Notes: a model not told the origin generated them from the letters alone. A stretch of 38,659 nucleotides of DNA from Alphaproteobacteria bacterium (GCA_018819265.1 JAHJQI010000023.1:1-38659), one strand, 5' to 3'. Counted from the first letter of the stretch, positions 18,954 through 27,792 are shown. Translations and numbers: made by a program.

Positions 18954-20672
18954 ATGTTTCAGCCCCTGCCTACCGCTTCCATGTCAGTCAGCCAGTTGTT
19001 TGCCGATCCCTACCGCTTCATCATACCTTTCTATCAGCGCCCCTATTCCTGGACCGTGGAAGAAGCCGGCCAGCTCCTCGAAGACATCGCGAACGCCGCC
19101 GGGGTCGATGATGGGGAGGTGCTCGAGCCCGATTATTTCTTGGGCGCGATTTTGCTCCTCAATATCATGGCCCGGCCGGTCCGCGAGAACGTCCCCGCGT
19201 CCCACGACTTCGAGATCGTCGACGGACAGCAGCGCCTCGTCACACTTGTCATCCTCGCTTGCGCATTGCGCGATCTCGAGGCTTCTCCCGACACTGAGCT
19301 GGCCCGACGCCTCGACGCGCTCGCGCGCCCGCAGGCGAATCCGGTTGCCTCGCGCATCATACTCTTGGGCGACGATTGGAATTTCGTGAACGACTATGTT
19401 GTCGCTCCGGGCGGCTGTTTGCAGTCGGTGCCGGATGCCGGCACGCTCGATAGCGCGCAGCGAGCCATCATCGAAGCCCGCAACTGCCTGATCAGGAACC
19501 TTGCCCAGTTCTCTGCCGGGCAGCGCGCAACCCTGTGCAACTACATCTGCGACAGTTGTCACTTCGTCGTCGTCACCACGACGGATATCGACCGCGCGCA
19601 CCGCATATTCATGGTCCTCAACGATCGTGGCCGTCCCCTGCAAAAGAAGGACATTCTGAAAGCCGAGATCCTGCGATCGGTCGAACCCGAATACCGCGAT
19701 CAGGCTTTCGCCATCTGGCGTGACGTCGAAGCGCGCTTGGGCGACCATATGGAAACCTTTCTGAGCCACCTGCGCTCTGCCGCCGGTTATCACCGCCTGC
19801 AGGTCATCGCCGGGGTCCGCCGCATCGTCAGGGAATCGGGCAGCGCGCGCGGCTTCCTGCTGGACGTGTTCCGCCCGCTGGCAAATGCCTACGCCATGAT
19901 CCTGTCGGCAACGGACGCTGAAGCCGATATTCCGGACGAACTGCGTCGCGTCCTTGTCGGCCTGACCCGGCTCAATGGTTCCGAATGGGTGCCCGCCGCG
20001 CTGCGTGTCCTCGGCCGCGATCTTCGCCCGGCGCACGCCGGCGTGTATCTCAATGAAATCGAGCGGGCCGCCTTTCTGATGCGCCTCGTATGCCTCGGCT
20101 CCGGCAAGCGCCAGACGCGCTTTGCGAAGATCACGAGCCTGCTGTCGCAGCCCGAACTGCCGGCGCCCGAAAGTCTCTACGAGCCCACGCGCGAAGAGCA
20201 GCGCGCGATGTCCTTCAATTTGCGCGACTTGCATGCCCGCAATGTCCAGGCCTGCAAGGGACTGTTGTTGCGCCTCAACGACGAACTCCAGCCCGAGGCG
20301 CTTTTCGCCAGTCCCACCGACTATACGATCGAGCACGTTTTGCCGCAGCGCCCCAAGGCGTCGAGCCTTTGGCGCCAATGGTTTTCCGATACCGAAGAGC
20401 GCATGGCGCTGACCGCCAGCTTCGGAAATCTGGTCCTTGTCAGTCACGAGCACAACGACAATGCCGGCAACGACGAGTTCGATCGCAAGAAAGAGGTCTA
20501 CGCCAAGCCGACGTCGAGCCGGCTGCAACTTGCGATCACAAGTGAATATCTATCGAGCGAAGAGTGGCGGCCGGAGCATATCCGCGAGCGCGAAGCCGAA
20601 CTCCTCAGGCTGTTGAACAAGATCTGGCGTCTTGAGCTGGAACCCGCAAGTATCGACGAATCCGTCGCGTAA
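18954..20672 (+). CDS. DUF262 and DUF1524 (GmrSD-like) fusion protein, first of two
   Basis: This 572-residue protein joins an N-terminal DUF262 domain (ParB/Srx-like fold, nucleotide-driven in GmrS-type proteins) to a C-terminal DUF1524 HNH-type nuclease domain. The DUF262 hallmarks are IPFYQRPYSW near residues 24-33 and DGQQR at 90-94. The DUF1524 hallmark is EHVLPQ from residue 460, followed by GNLVLVSHEHNDNAGN and a downstream FDRKKEVYA. The family includes type IV restriction enzymes that attack modified DNA, and other defence nucleases. The ATG at 18954 has GGAG upstream. The gene has host-like composition. It stands between hairpin H2 and a second DUF262-DUF1524 gene; no methyltransferase is nearby. 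The target is unknown. Confidence 0.92.
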   Translation: MFQPLPTASMSVSQLFADPYRFIIPFYQRPYSWTVEEAGQLLEDIANAAGVDDGEVLEPDYFLGAILLLNIMARPVRENVPASHDFEIVDGQQRLVTLVILACALRDLEASPDTELARRLDALARPQANPVASRIILLGDDWNFVNDYVVAPGGCLQSVPDAGTLDSAQRAIIEARNCLIRNLAQFSAGQRATLCNYICDSCHFVVVTTTDIDRAHRIFMVLNDRGRPLQKKDILKAEILRSVEPEYRDQAFAIWRDVEARLGDHMETFLSHLRSAAGYHRLQVIAGVRRIVRESGSARGFLLDVFRPLANAYAMILSATDAEADIPDELRRVLVGLTRLNGSEWVPAALRVLGRDLRPAHAGVYLNEIERAAFLMRLVCLGSGKRQTRFAKITSLLSQPELPAPESLYEPTREEQRAMSFNLRDLHARNVQACKGLLLRLNDELQPEALFASPTDYTIEHVLPQRPKASSLWRQWFSDTEERMALTASFGNLVLVSHEHNDNAGNDEFDRKKEVYAKPTSSRLQLAITSEYLSSEEWRPEHIREREAELLRLLNKIWRLELEPASIDESVA

Positions 20673-20770
20673 ACCGGCGTTGACGGCTTCTGGCAATCAG
20701 GTTTATTGACTCCGCCCTGCCCTTCCGACTTTCTTGATACGAAAAGTTTGTATTCATCAAACCGGTTACC

Positions 20771-22657
20771 ATGACAAGTGCATTGCGCTGTGAAGACGTT
20801 GCTGTCGGCGAACTGCTCAGCGGCCAGAACCTTTACGAGATCCCTGCTTTTCAGCGCGACTATTCCTGGGGCGAGACAGAAGCCCAAAGGCTCTATGACG
20901 ACATCGTCACGGCCTGCGAGACGGCCCGGCAATCGGTAGAACCGCTGCCGTTTTTTCTCGGCACGATGCTGTTTGTGGGACCCGACGAGCCGCAATCGAT
21001 CGTCCGCAGCTCCCTCGTGATCGATGGCCAGCAGCGTCTCATCACCCTGACCATCCTGATCGCCGTGCTGCGCGACCTCATCGCCGAGCCGGATGCGGCC
21101 ACGCTTCATGCCCGGATCGCGCTCCAGAGCGACACATTGCACGTGCGCCCACGCCACGTCGACTCGCACTTCCTGGAGCATGCCGTGCAGCGCCCAGGCG
21201 CGACGCGCCTGCCCCGCGGCAAGTCCGACCTGAAGCCGGAAAACGAACCGCAGCGGCGCATGGAGGCGGTTCGCGGCTTGTTCGCCAAGCGCCTCAAGGC
21301 GCTCGAACAGGATCGCAGCTACGCGATCGCGCGCTTCCTTCTCGAACAATGCCGGGTTTTGCGCATCTGGGCCCCCGATATCGACTACGCCTACCGCCTC
21401 TTTCTTTCGATCAACAAACCGGGCCTGCCCCTCAGCGACGAGGACATCGTCCTCGCCGAAGTCATCGGTCCGCTGGCGCTGGACCAGCGCCGCCGCTACG
21501 ACACGATCATCGCCCAGATGTCTCGCTATCGCGAACCGCAGCCGAAAGGTCGCCGCCAGGACAAGACGTTCTTTACGCATCTGGCTGTTGCCCAGCGGTG
21601 GACGAGAAGCGACCGCATGATCAGCCTGTTGCGACGTGTCGTGGCCCGTGAAGGCGGTCCGCGGCGGTTCGCGGCAACCGTATTCGAACCGATGGCGCAG
21701 GCCTATCTGGCGACGCGCGGTGAGGGGCCGCGGTCCCCCGGATCCGAGGCGGTATCGGACGCAATCGACAAACTGCGGGTTTTGGAGCGGTTCTGCTGCA
21801 GCGAATGGGTCGCCCCGGCGATGATAGCGCTGGCCCGCCTCAGGGACGACGAAGAAAAACTGCTGGCTTATCTTCGTGCACTCGACCGGTTCGCGATTCT
21901 GCTGGCATTGACGCGGACCACCGCCGACGACCGCCGCGCCGCCTACCGTCCGGTGCTTGACCTGATCTGGCAGAGCGAGGTCTTCCCCGACCCGGCAGTA
22001 CTGTTTGCCCTCGACGAACAGCGCCAAGCCGCAGGCATCCGCCGGATCGCGCTGAAGCTGAAGGACGCTGCCAACGGCGCCGACAAGGCCGTCCTGATCC
22101 GCCTCGACGCCCACCTGTCGGGGCGCCCCTTGTCAAACTACCTCGACCTCGTCGAAAAGAGGTTCGTTGGCGAGAATATGCTGACCCTTGAACACATCGT
22201 GCCGAACGGCGACACGCTGGAGAAGGACAGCATGTGGCGACCGCAGTTCTCTCCCATCCGCTACCGCAAGACGATGGCCAATAACATCGCCAACCTCGTT
22301 CTCCTGGAGGCAAGCCGCAACAAGGCGGCAGGCCAGTTGAACTTCGCGGACAAGAAGCAGATTTATTTCCCCGGCGGCGACCCTCACGATCTGTACCTCA
22401 CTGATCAGATCCGTGCCTCGAACGACTGGAACCGCGAAACGCTTCAAAGCCGTTATCGGATACTCATGGCGGCAGCCCTTGAGACCTGGGGCTTTTCGGG
22501 CCCGATCCCGGACCTGCCGGCCCCCCCCGGAAAAAGCGGCGATGAGCCATCGGACGGCGGTGAGGGGCCGCCAGCTGGCGAGCCTGATAGATCCTTCAGG
22601 CACGTCCGTCGCGCACCGCGGGCTGTCCGCACCAAGGACACCGACGAACCGAGTTGA
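20771..22657 (+). CDS. DUF262 and DUF1524 (GmrSD-like) fusion protein, second of two
   Basis: This 628-residue protein has the same architecture as the preceding gene but is strongly diverged. DUF262 motifs are IPAFQRDYSW near residues 24-33 and DGQQR at 85-89. The nuclease domain has EHIVPNGD from residue 474, followed by NNIANLVLLEASRNKAAG and FADKKQIY. A disordered, charged tail rich in Gly, Pro, Asp and Arg fills the last 55 residues and is absent from the first copy. The 98-bp gap upstream is A/T-rich and no clear ribosome site precedes the ATG at 20771, so start and expression are less certain. The stop codon is 13 bp before hairpin H3. The two proteins could act as a pair, which is inference. 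Confidence 0.92.
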   Translation: MTSALRCEDVAVGELLSGQNLYEIPAFQRDYSWGETEAQRLYDDIVTACETARQSVEPLPFFLGTMLFVGPDEPQSIVRSSLVIDGQQRLITLTILIAVLRDLIAEPDAATLHARIALQSDTLHVRPRHVDSHFLEHAVQRPGATRLPRGKSDLKPENEPQRRMEAVRGLFAKRLKALEQDRSYAIARFLLEQCRVLRIWAPDIDYAYRLFLSINKPGLPLSDEDIVLAEVIGPLALDQRRRYDTIIAQMSRYREPQPKGRRQDKTFFTHLAVAQRWTRSDRMISLLRRVVAREGGPRRFAATVFEPMAQAYLATRGEGPRSPGSEAVSDAIDKLRVLERFCCSEWVAPAMIALARLRDDEEKLLAYLRALDRFAILLALTRTTADDRRAAYRPVLDLIWQSEVFPDPAVLFALDEQRQAAGIRRIALKLKDAANGADKAVLIRLDAHLSGRPLSNYLDLVEKRFVGENMLTLEHIVPNGDTLEKDSMWRPQFSPIRYRKTMANNIANLVLLEASRNKAAGQLNFADKKQIYFPGGDPHDLYLTDQIRASNDWNRETLQSRYRILMAAALETWGFSGPIPDLPAPPGKSGDEPSDGGEGPPAGEPDRSFRHVRRAPRAVRTKDTDEPS

Positions 22658-22670
22658 ATGCGAAGCGTTA

Positions 22671-22746
22671 CTAGTCTTCCGGTTCTGACATTTGGTTCCC
22701 TTGCGGCACGGTGCAGAGCAAATGTCAGAACCATAAGGAACACTAG
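22671..22746. repeat. Hairpin H3 (right element, inner)
   Basis: The outer arms CTAGTCTTCC (22671-22680) and GGAACACTAG (22737-22746) pair with one C-C mismatch. The inner arms GGTTCTGACATTTG (22681-22694) and its complement (22719-22732) pair over 14 bp. A 4-nt ATAA bulge lies on the 3' side (22733-22736), in the same place as the AAAA bulge of H1. The loop is 24 nt. Confidence 0.96.
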
Positions 22747-22759
22747 CAAGCCTATAATT

Positions 22760-22838
22760 CTAGTGTAGCTTTTACATCTAACGTTTGGTCGATACGCCAT
22801 CCGCTAGTGGGTACCAAACGTTAGATGCGCTACACTAG
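22760..22838. repeat. Hairpin H4 (right element, outer)
   Basis: The outer arms CTAGTGTAGC (22760-22769) and GCTACACTAG (22829-22838) pair perfectly over 10 bp. The inner arms CATCTAACGTTTGGT (22775-22789) and its complement (22813-22827) pair over 15 bp. The internal loop is TTTTA on the 5' side against a single C, mirroring H3. The 23-nt loop contains another CTAGTG (22804-22809). It is separated from H3 by 13 bases that include TATAAT (22753-22758). Confidence 0.96.
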
Positions 22839-22996
22839 CGCGTTAAACATCCCGATGCCAGCCAACGCCGCGGCGCAATCGAGAGATTGCCAGCACTTCG
22901 CCTGCGCAGTAGCGTTGCGGGCCACAAACGACGACCACGAGCGCGCGTTCTTTCCGGGATCGGGACGGCGTCGCACTCTTAACCGGCCCGAATTGA
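22839..22996. other. Spacer between the right double-hairpin element and the histidine kinase
   Basis: No gene is seen in these 158 bp. With the right element it forms the 339-bp gap upstream of the kinase gene. It must contain any kinase promoter not located in the hairpins. No clear ribosome site precedes the kinase ATG at 22997. Confidence 0.5.
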
Positions 22997-25900
22997 ATGT
23001 TCGACGGCACCACGATTATTCTCATAGCGCTGGGTTATGTCAGCGCTCTATTCGTGCTGGCGTGGCTCGGCGACCGCATGTTGACGGTTTCCAGCACCAT
23101 GGGACGGCCGCTGATTTATGCGCTGTCGCTGGCGACCTACTGCACCTCGTGGACCTTCTTCGGCAGTGTCGGCCTGGCCGCCGGGACCGGCTTCGACTTC
23201 GTTCCCGTTTACCTCGGTCCGATCCTGATGTTCACGATCGGACTGCCGCTCTTGTCACGCATCGTGCGTCTCGCCAAAGGTCAGAATTCGTCTTCGATTG
23301 CCGACTTCCTCGCCGCCCGCTACGGCAAGAGCCAGGCCGTCGCGGCGCTGGTGACGCTCGTCGCCATTGTCGGCACGCTGCCCTATCTCGCCTTGCAGCT
23401 GAAGGCCGTGTCCGCCTCGATCGAGGTCATTCTTGGCGGCGGGCAGCTTGTGCCGATCGAATTGCCGCGCGTCGGCTTTGCCGATACCGCCTTTCTCATT
23501 ACGATTGCGATGATCGTCTTCGCCATCCTGTTTGGCACGCGCCACGTCGACGCGACCGAACATCAAGAAGGCCTCATGCTGGCGATAGCCGCTGAATCGC
23601 TGGTCAAGCTGATGGCGTTCCTGGTGGTGGGCCTCTTCATCGTCATGACCTGGAACGGCGGCCCGACAGGCCTCTACCAGCAGGTTCAGGCGACTCCAAA
23701 GGTTTCCGAGCTCTTCTCCCAGCCCTTCCACGGCGGCACCTGGCTTACGGTCACCTTCCTGAGCTTCGTCTGCGCGATTCTGCTGCCGCGCCAGTTCCAT
23801 GTCGCCATCGTCGAGAACAATTCGCAGGACGAACTCCGGCGCGCGGCCTGGATATTCCCGCTCTATCTGGTGCTGATCAACCTGCTCGTCGTGCCGATAG
23901 CGGCGGCAGGACTGCTGGCCTTCGCTGACGGCAGTGTCGCCCCCGACATGTTCGTCATGAAGTTGCCGGTCGATGCCGGTGTCGAGTGGGTCTCGATGAC
24001 GGCCTTCATCGGCGGTCTGTCGGCTGCAACCGCCATGGTCATCGTTGAATCCATCGCGCTGGCGATCATGGTGTCGAACGGGGTCGTCGTACCGCTTATC
24101 CTGCGCAACCGCGTCGCCGATTATGTCGCCCAGGAGGACATGGCCGGTCTCCTTTTGATGATCCGGCGCGTCGCCATCATCGTCGTCATGCTGCTGGCCT
24201 ATGGTGTTTTCAGGGCGCTCGGCGACGCACAGATCCTCTCCACGATCGGACTTATTTCGTTTGCAGCGATTGCCCAGCTTGCCCCGGCCTTCTTCCTCGG
24301 CCTGTTCTGGAAACAAGGCAACGCCAGGGGAGCGCTCGCCGGGCTCGCGGTCGGCTTCGCCATCTGGTCCTACACGCTGCTTCTGCCGTGGATCGTGAAA
24401 GCCGGCTGGATCCCTGCCGATATCCTTCTGAACGGGCCGCTCGGCTTGAGAATGCTGCGCCCCGAGGAGCTGTTCTACCTGAACTTCGAACCCCTGACCC
24501 ATGGGGTGCTCTGGAGCGTCTGCCTCAATACGGCGACATACATCGCCGTCTCCATCGTCCATAAGCCGGCCCCCATCGAGCGCCTGCAGGCGCACGTCTT
24601 CGTCGATGACGACCGCCGCCCGCCATTGCCGCAGCCGACCTTCCGCCTGTGGCGCTCCTCCATTACCGTCAACGACATGCAGGATACGGTCGCTCGCTAT
24701 CTCGGCCGCGAGCGCGCGGAACGATCGTTCCACGAATATGCGGCGAGCCGTGGCATCGCGCTGCGGCCCGATGGCGAGGCCGACCTGCAACTTGTCCGGT
24801 TCGCGGAGCATCTCCTTGCCAGTTCGATCGGCGCGGCCTCCTCAAGGTTGGTGCTTTCCTTGTTGCTGCGCCGTGAGAACATGACCGGCAAGAACGCCTT
24901 GCAGCTGCTCGACGATGCCTCCGAGGCGCTGCAGTACAACCGCGATCTCCTGCAGTCGGCGCTCGATCAGGTGCGTCACGGCCTCAGCGTCTTCGACAAG
25001 GACATGCGGCTCATCTGCTGGAACCGGCAGTTCCGCATGATCCTCGGTCTTCCCCCCGAACTGGCGCGCGTCGGTGCGCCGCTCGACCGCATCCTGCGCG
25101 CGCAGGCGGATCGCGGCGACTTCGGACCCGGCGATACCGAGGAGCAGGTCGCCGACCGTCTCCTGCGCCTGGCCGTCACCAAGGAAACCTTCCAGGAGCA
25201 GTTGGCCGGCGAACGCACCATCGAAGTGCGCACCAGCCCGATGCCCCAGGGTGGCATCGTCACCACCTTCTCCGATATCACCGATCGCGTCGCCGCCGCC
25301 TCCGCACTGGCGCGCGCCAACGAAAACCTTGAGCGCCGGGTGCGCGAGCGGACCGCCGAACTGCTTGAACTCAACGCCGCTCTTGAACAAGCCAAATCCA
25401 AGGCCGACGAAGCCAATCTCGATAAAACCCGCTTCCTCGCGGCCGCCAGCCACGATGTCCTGCAGCCGCTCAACGCCGCCCGTCTCTACGCGACCAGCCT
25501 AATGGAGCGACCGCTCGATGGCGCTTCATCCAATCTCATTCGCAACGTCGATGCGTCCTTGAACGCCGTCGAAGAAATTTTCTCCGCGCTGATCGACATC
25601 TCGCGAATGGATGCCGGCCGCCTGACCTTCGAAATCGAACCTGTCTCGCTGGCCGAGTTGTTCGAGAACCTGCACGTCGATTTTGCCCCGGCGGCCCGCG
25701 AAAAAGGTCTCGATTTAAGAATCGTGCCGACCTCGCTTTGGGTTCACTCCGACCGCCGGCTGCTGCGCCGCGTTCTGCAGAACTTCGTCTCCAATGCCAT
25801 CAAGTATACCCGCTCCGGACGTGTCCTTCTCGGGGCCCGCCGCAATGGCGGATCGGTCGCGATCGAGGTCTACGACACCGGCCCAGGCATTCCCGAAGAC

Positions 25901-26518
25901 AAGCGCGAGTTCATCTTCCGCGAGTTCCAGCGCCTCGAAGGCGCCGGCAGCACCGTCAGCGGTCTCGGCCTCGGGCTGTCGATCGTCGAACGCATCTGCC
26001 GCATTCTCGATCACCCGATCGGCCTTGTCTCCGAGGCCGGCCGCGGTTCCGCGTTTTCCATTCTCGCACCGCTCGCCGAAGCCCGTCCGCGCACTGCAAG
26101 CGCGCTGGCTCCACGCCCGCAGATCGGCACCCTGGAACGCCTCAGGGTCATCTGCATCGATAACGAGCCCGCAATCGTGGCAGGCATGGAGACACTGCTG
26201 ACCGGATGGAATTGCAACGTCCGCACGGCGGCGAGCACCGCCGAAGCCCTGCGCAAGTTCAACACGGGCGGACCGGTCGATATCATTTTGGCCGACTATC
26301 ATCTCGACCTCGGCACCGGCCTCGATGCAATTCGCGCATTGCGAAAGTCAGCCGCAGTACCGCTGCCTGCAATCGTCATCACCGCCGACCACACTCCCGA
26401 AGTCGAACGCCTGATCAGGGATGCGGATGTCGGCCTCCTGCGCAAGCCGCTCAAGGCCGCGGCCCTGCGCGCTCTGATGACGCGTATCCTGCAAAGCCGC
26501 CGCGCCGCCGCCGAGTAA
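22997..26518 (+). CDS. crbS: CrbS-like hybrid histidine kinase with sodium/solute symporter domain
   Basis: This 1173-residue sensor kinase combines an N-terminal sodium/solute symporter domain of about 13 spans (residues 1-520) with a PAS domain (about 645-760), a coiled coil (765-810), a HisKA domain with phospho-acceptor H819 (AAASHDVLQPL), an ATPase domain (NFVSNAIKYT near 925, DTGPGIPED near 960) and a C-terminal receiver with phospho-acceptor D1100 (ILADYHLD). CrbS-type kinases control acetate use in Vibrio and Pseudomonas relatives through CrbR. The matching regulator is convergent and 43 bp away, and DUF4212/ActP transporter genes follow. The symporter domain may sense or couple to organic-acid flux, which is inference. 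Confidence 0.92.
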   Translation: MFDGTTIILIALGYVSALFVLAWLGDRMLTVSSTMGRPLIYALSLATYCTSWTFFGSVGLAAGTGFDFVPVYLGPILMFTIGLPLLSRIVRLAKGQNSSSIADFLAARYGKSQAVAALVTLVAIVGTLPYLALQLKAVSASIEVILGGGQLVPIELPRVGFADTAFLITIAMIVFAILFGTRHVDATEHQEGLMLAIAAESLVKLMAFLVVGLFIVMTWNGGPTGLYQQVQATPKVSELFSQPFHGGTWLTVTFLSFVCAILLPRQFHVAIVENNSQDELRRAAWIFPLYLVLINLLVVPIAAAGLLAFADGSVAPDMFVMKLPVDAGVEWVSMTAFIGGLSAATAMVIVESIALAIMVSNGVVVPLILRNRVADYVAQEDMAGLLLMIRRVAIIVVMLLAYGVFRALGDAQILSTIGLISFAAIAQLAPAFFLGLFWKQGNARGALAGLAVGFAIWSYTLLLPWIVKAGWIPADILLNGPLGLRMLRPEELFYLNFEPLTHGVLWSVCLNTATYIAVSIVHKPAPIERLQAHVFVDDDRRPPLPQPTFRLWRSSITVNDMQDTVARYLGRERAERSFHEYAASRGIALRPDGEADLQLVRFAEHLLASSIGAASSRLVLSLLLRRENMTGKNALQLLDDASEALQYNRDLLQSALDQVRHGLSVFDKDMRLICWNRQFRMILGLPPELARVGAPLDRILRAQADRGDFGPGDTEEQVADRLLRLAVTKETFQEQLAGERTIEVRTSPMPQGGIVTTFSDITDRVAAASALARANENLERRVRERTAELLELNAALEQAKSKADEANLDKTRFLAAASHDVLQPLNAARLYATSLMERPLDGASSNLIRNVDASLNAVEEIFSALIDISRMDAGRLTFEIEPVSLAELFENLHVDFAPAAREKGLDLRIVPTSLWVHSDRRLLRRVLQNFVSNAIKYTRSGRVLLGARRNGGSVAIEVYDTGPGIPEDKREFIFREFQRLEGAGSTVSGLGLGLSIVERICRILDHPIGLVSEAGRGSAFSILAPLAEARPRTASALAPRPQIGTLERLRVICIDNEPAIVAGMETLLTGWNCNVRTAASTAEALRKFNTGGPVDIILADYHLDLGTGLDAIRALRKSAAVPLPAIVITADHTPEVERLIRDADVGLLRKPLKAAALRALMTRILQSRRAAAE

Positions 26519-26561
26519 CGCGGCAACTGCGACGAGATCCCCGACAGAATTGGCCCCGGAT

Positions 26562-27218
26562 TTAATTCGCCGCGCTCTGCCAGTCGCGATTGTCGATTCT
26601 GCTGATCGCGATGACGGCCTGGGTGCGGCTGTCGACGCCGAGCTTCTGCAGAATTGCCGAGACGTGCGCCTTGATGGTGGCTTCCGAAACCGAAAGCTTG
26701 TAGGCGATCTGCTTGTTCAAGAGCCCCTCGCCGAGCATCATCAGGACACGCACCTGTTGCGGTGTCAGCGACGACAGGCGCCCCAGCATGTCGGAGGTCT
26801 CCTCGTCGAGTTCGCCGCTCAAGTTGACGTCGGGGGGCGTCCACACCTCGCCGCCGAGCACTTTCGCCACCGCCTCGCGGATCTGCTCGATCGGCTGCGA
26901 CTTCGGAATGTACCCCGACGCGCCGAACTCGATGCAGCGCCTGATGGTGCCGGGATCCTCGTTCGCCGAACAGACCACGACGGGGATTTCCGGGTATTGC
27001 GCCCTGAGGAACATCAGGCCCGAAAGGCCCTGCACCCCTGGCATGTTCAAGTCGAGCAGGACGAGATCGACGTCCTTCGAAACGCCAAGTTGCTCGTTGA
27101 GTTCATCGAGCGAGCCGGCCTCCTGGAAGGCGGCGTCCATGGAGGCACTCAGCGCCTGGTTCAAGGCGCCGCGGAAGAGTGGATGGTCATCCACGATGGT
27201 GATGCGGTATTCCGCCAT
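26562..27218 (-). CDS. crbR: LuxR/NarL-family response regulator (CrbR-like)
   Basis: This 218-residue transcription factor has a receiver domain with acidic residues D10 and D11 and the phospho-acceptor D56 (LVLLDLNMPG). A linker leads to a LuxR-type helix-turn-helix (LTPQQVRVLMMLGEGLLNKQIAYKL, then SEATIKAHVSAILQKLGV) at about 148-205. The ATG at 27218 has GGGAGG upstream; the longer open frame to 27380 has no family content. It is convergent with the kinase gene and divergent from the DUF4212/ActP genes, which are probable targets. Confidence 0.92.
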   Translation of the reverse strand: MAEYRITIVDDHPLFRGALNQALSASMDAAFQEAGSLDELNEQLGVSKDVDLVLLDLNMPGVQGLSGLMFLRAQYPEIPVVVCSANEDPGTIRRCIEFGASGYIPKSQPIEQIREAVAKVLGGEVWTPPDVNLSGELDEETSDMLGRLSSLTPQQVRVLMMLGEGLLNKQIAYKLSVSEATIKAHVSAILQKLGVDSRTQAVIAISRIDNRDWQSAAN

Positions 27219-27531
27219 GCCACGCCTCCCTGGCTTTGGCTGTTGCTTGTATGTTCGTTGGCCTCCCGCCGCAGTGAAGGCCGGCGGGCGGGTCGCTCGC
27301 GGCAATTCCGCCGGATCGGATGTAGCTCTAGACCAACGGCGGGAAGACGCGGAAGTAAGACCGCGTCTTAGAACCGACATAGATCATGAATTAAGCAACA
27401 AGCCGGGTCTTGTGGCAAGTTTCCCATTGCCACGCGATCCGTTATCCATGAACGCGCATGTGGGCAATCCCGCAGGCACTAACCCGGACCGGTCATTTCT
27501 GATATTTGTCGGTCGTATCTGGAGCAAGTCG
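27219..27531. promoter_or_regulatory. Divergent intergenic region with two inverted repeats
   Basis: This 313-bp region separates the response regulator gene (minus) from the DUF4212 gene (plus). It contains AAGACGCGG (27344-27352) and its complement (27361-27369) around an 8-nt centre. A second inverted repeat is GTGGCAA (27412-27418) and TTGCCAC (27427-27433), also around an 8-nt centre. Either could be a regulator site or a leader hairpin. No -10/-35 pair stands out. Confidence 0.5.
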
Positions 27532-27792
27532 ATGATCGAACGCAAGGAACGCAAGCCTTACTGGCGCCATACGAAATGGCAGATGCTGGCCAGCCTCATT
27601 CCGTTCCTGATCGTTCTGATCGTTCTTCCGCTTTATGCGGACGGTCTCAACCACAACAAGTTTCTCGGTTTCCCCCTGGGCTATCTCCTTGCCGCCCACG
27701 GACTTTTCTTGATCGCGCTGATCACGCTCGGCAGTTTCGTTAATCGGCAGGACGCCATCGACCATTGGCACGGTGCCCACGAGGACAACTGA
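27532..27792 (+). CDS. DUF4212 sodium/substrate symporter small subunit
   Basis: This 86-residue protein has two membrane spans (MLASLIPFLIVLIVLPLYA and FPLGYLLAAHGLFLIALITL) joined by a short loop. The sequence YWRHTKWQM at the start and the FVNRQDAIDHWHGAHED end are typical of the small subunit that accompanies VC_2705-type symporters. The ATG at 27532 has GGAG at good spacing. The large subunit gene starts 97 bp downstream, so they are probably co-transcribed. Confidence 0.9.
   Translation: MIERKERKPYWRHTKWQMLASLIPFLIVLIVLPLYADGLNHNKFLGFPLGYLLAAHGLFLIALITLGSFVNRQDAIDHWHGAHEDN

Noticed and set aside
18984..20528. A 514-codon minus-strand frame opposite the first DUF262-DUF1524 gene
   Set aside because: It mirrors the codon structure of the sense gene and has no family features. 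The same applies to the long antisense frames at 20498-22114, 1195-2940 and 23255-24811.
22671..22838. Interpretation of the hairpins as rho-independent terminators or a CRISPR array
   Set aside because: No T-run follows any stem on either strand, and there are no regularly repeated identical units with unique spacers.
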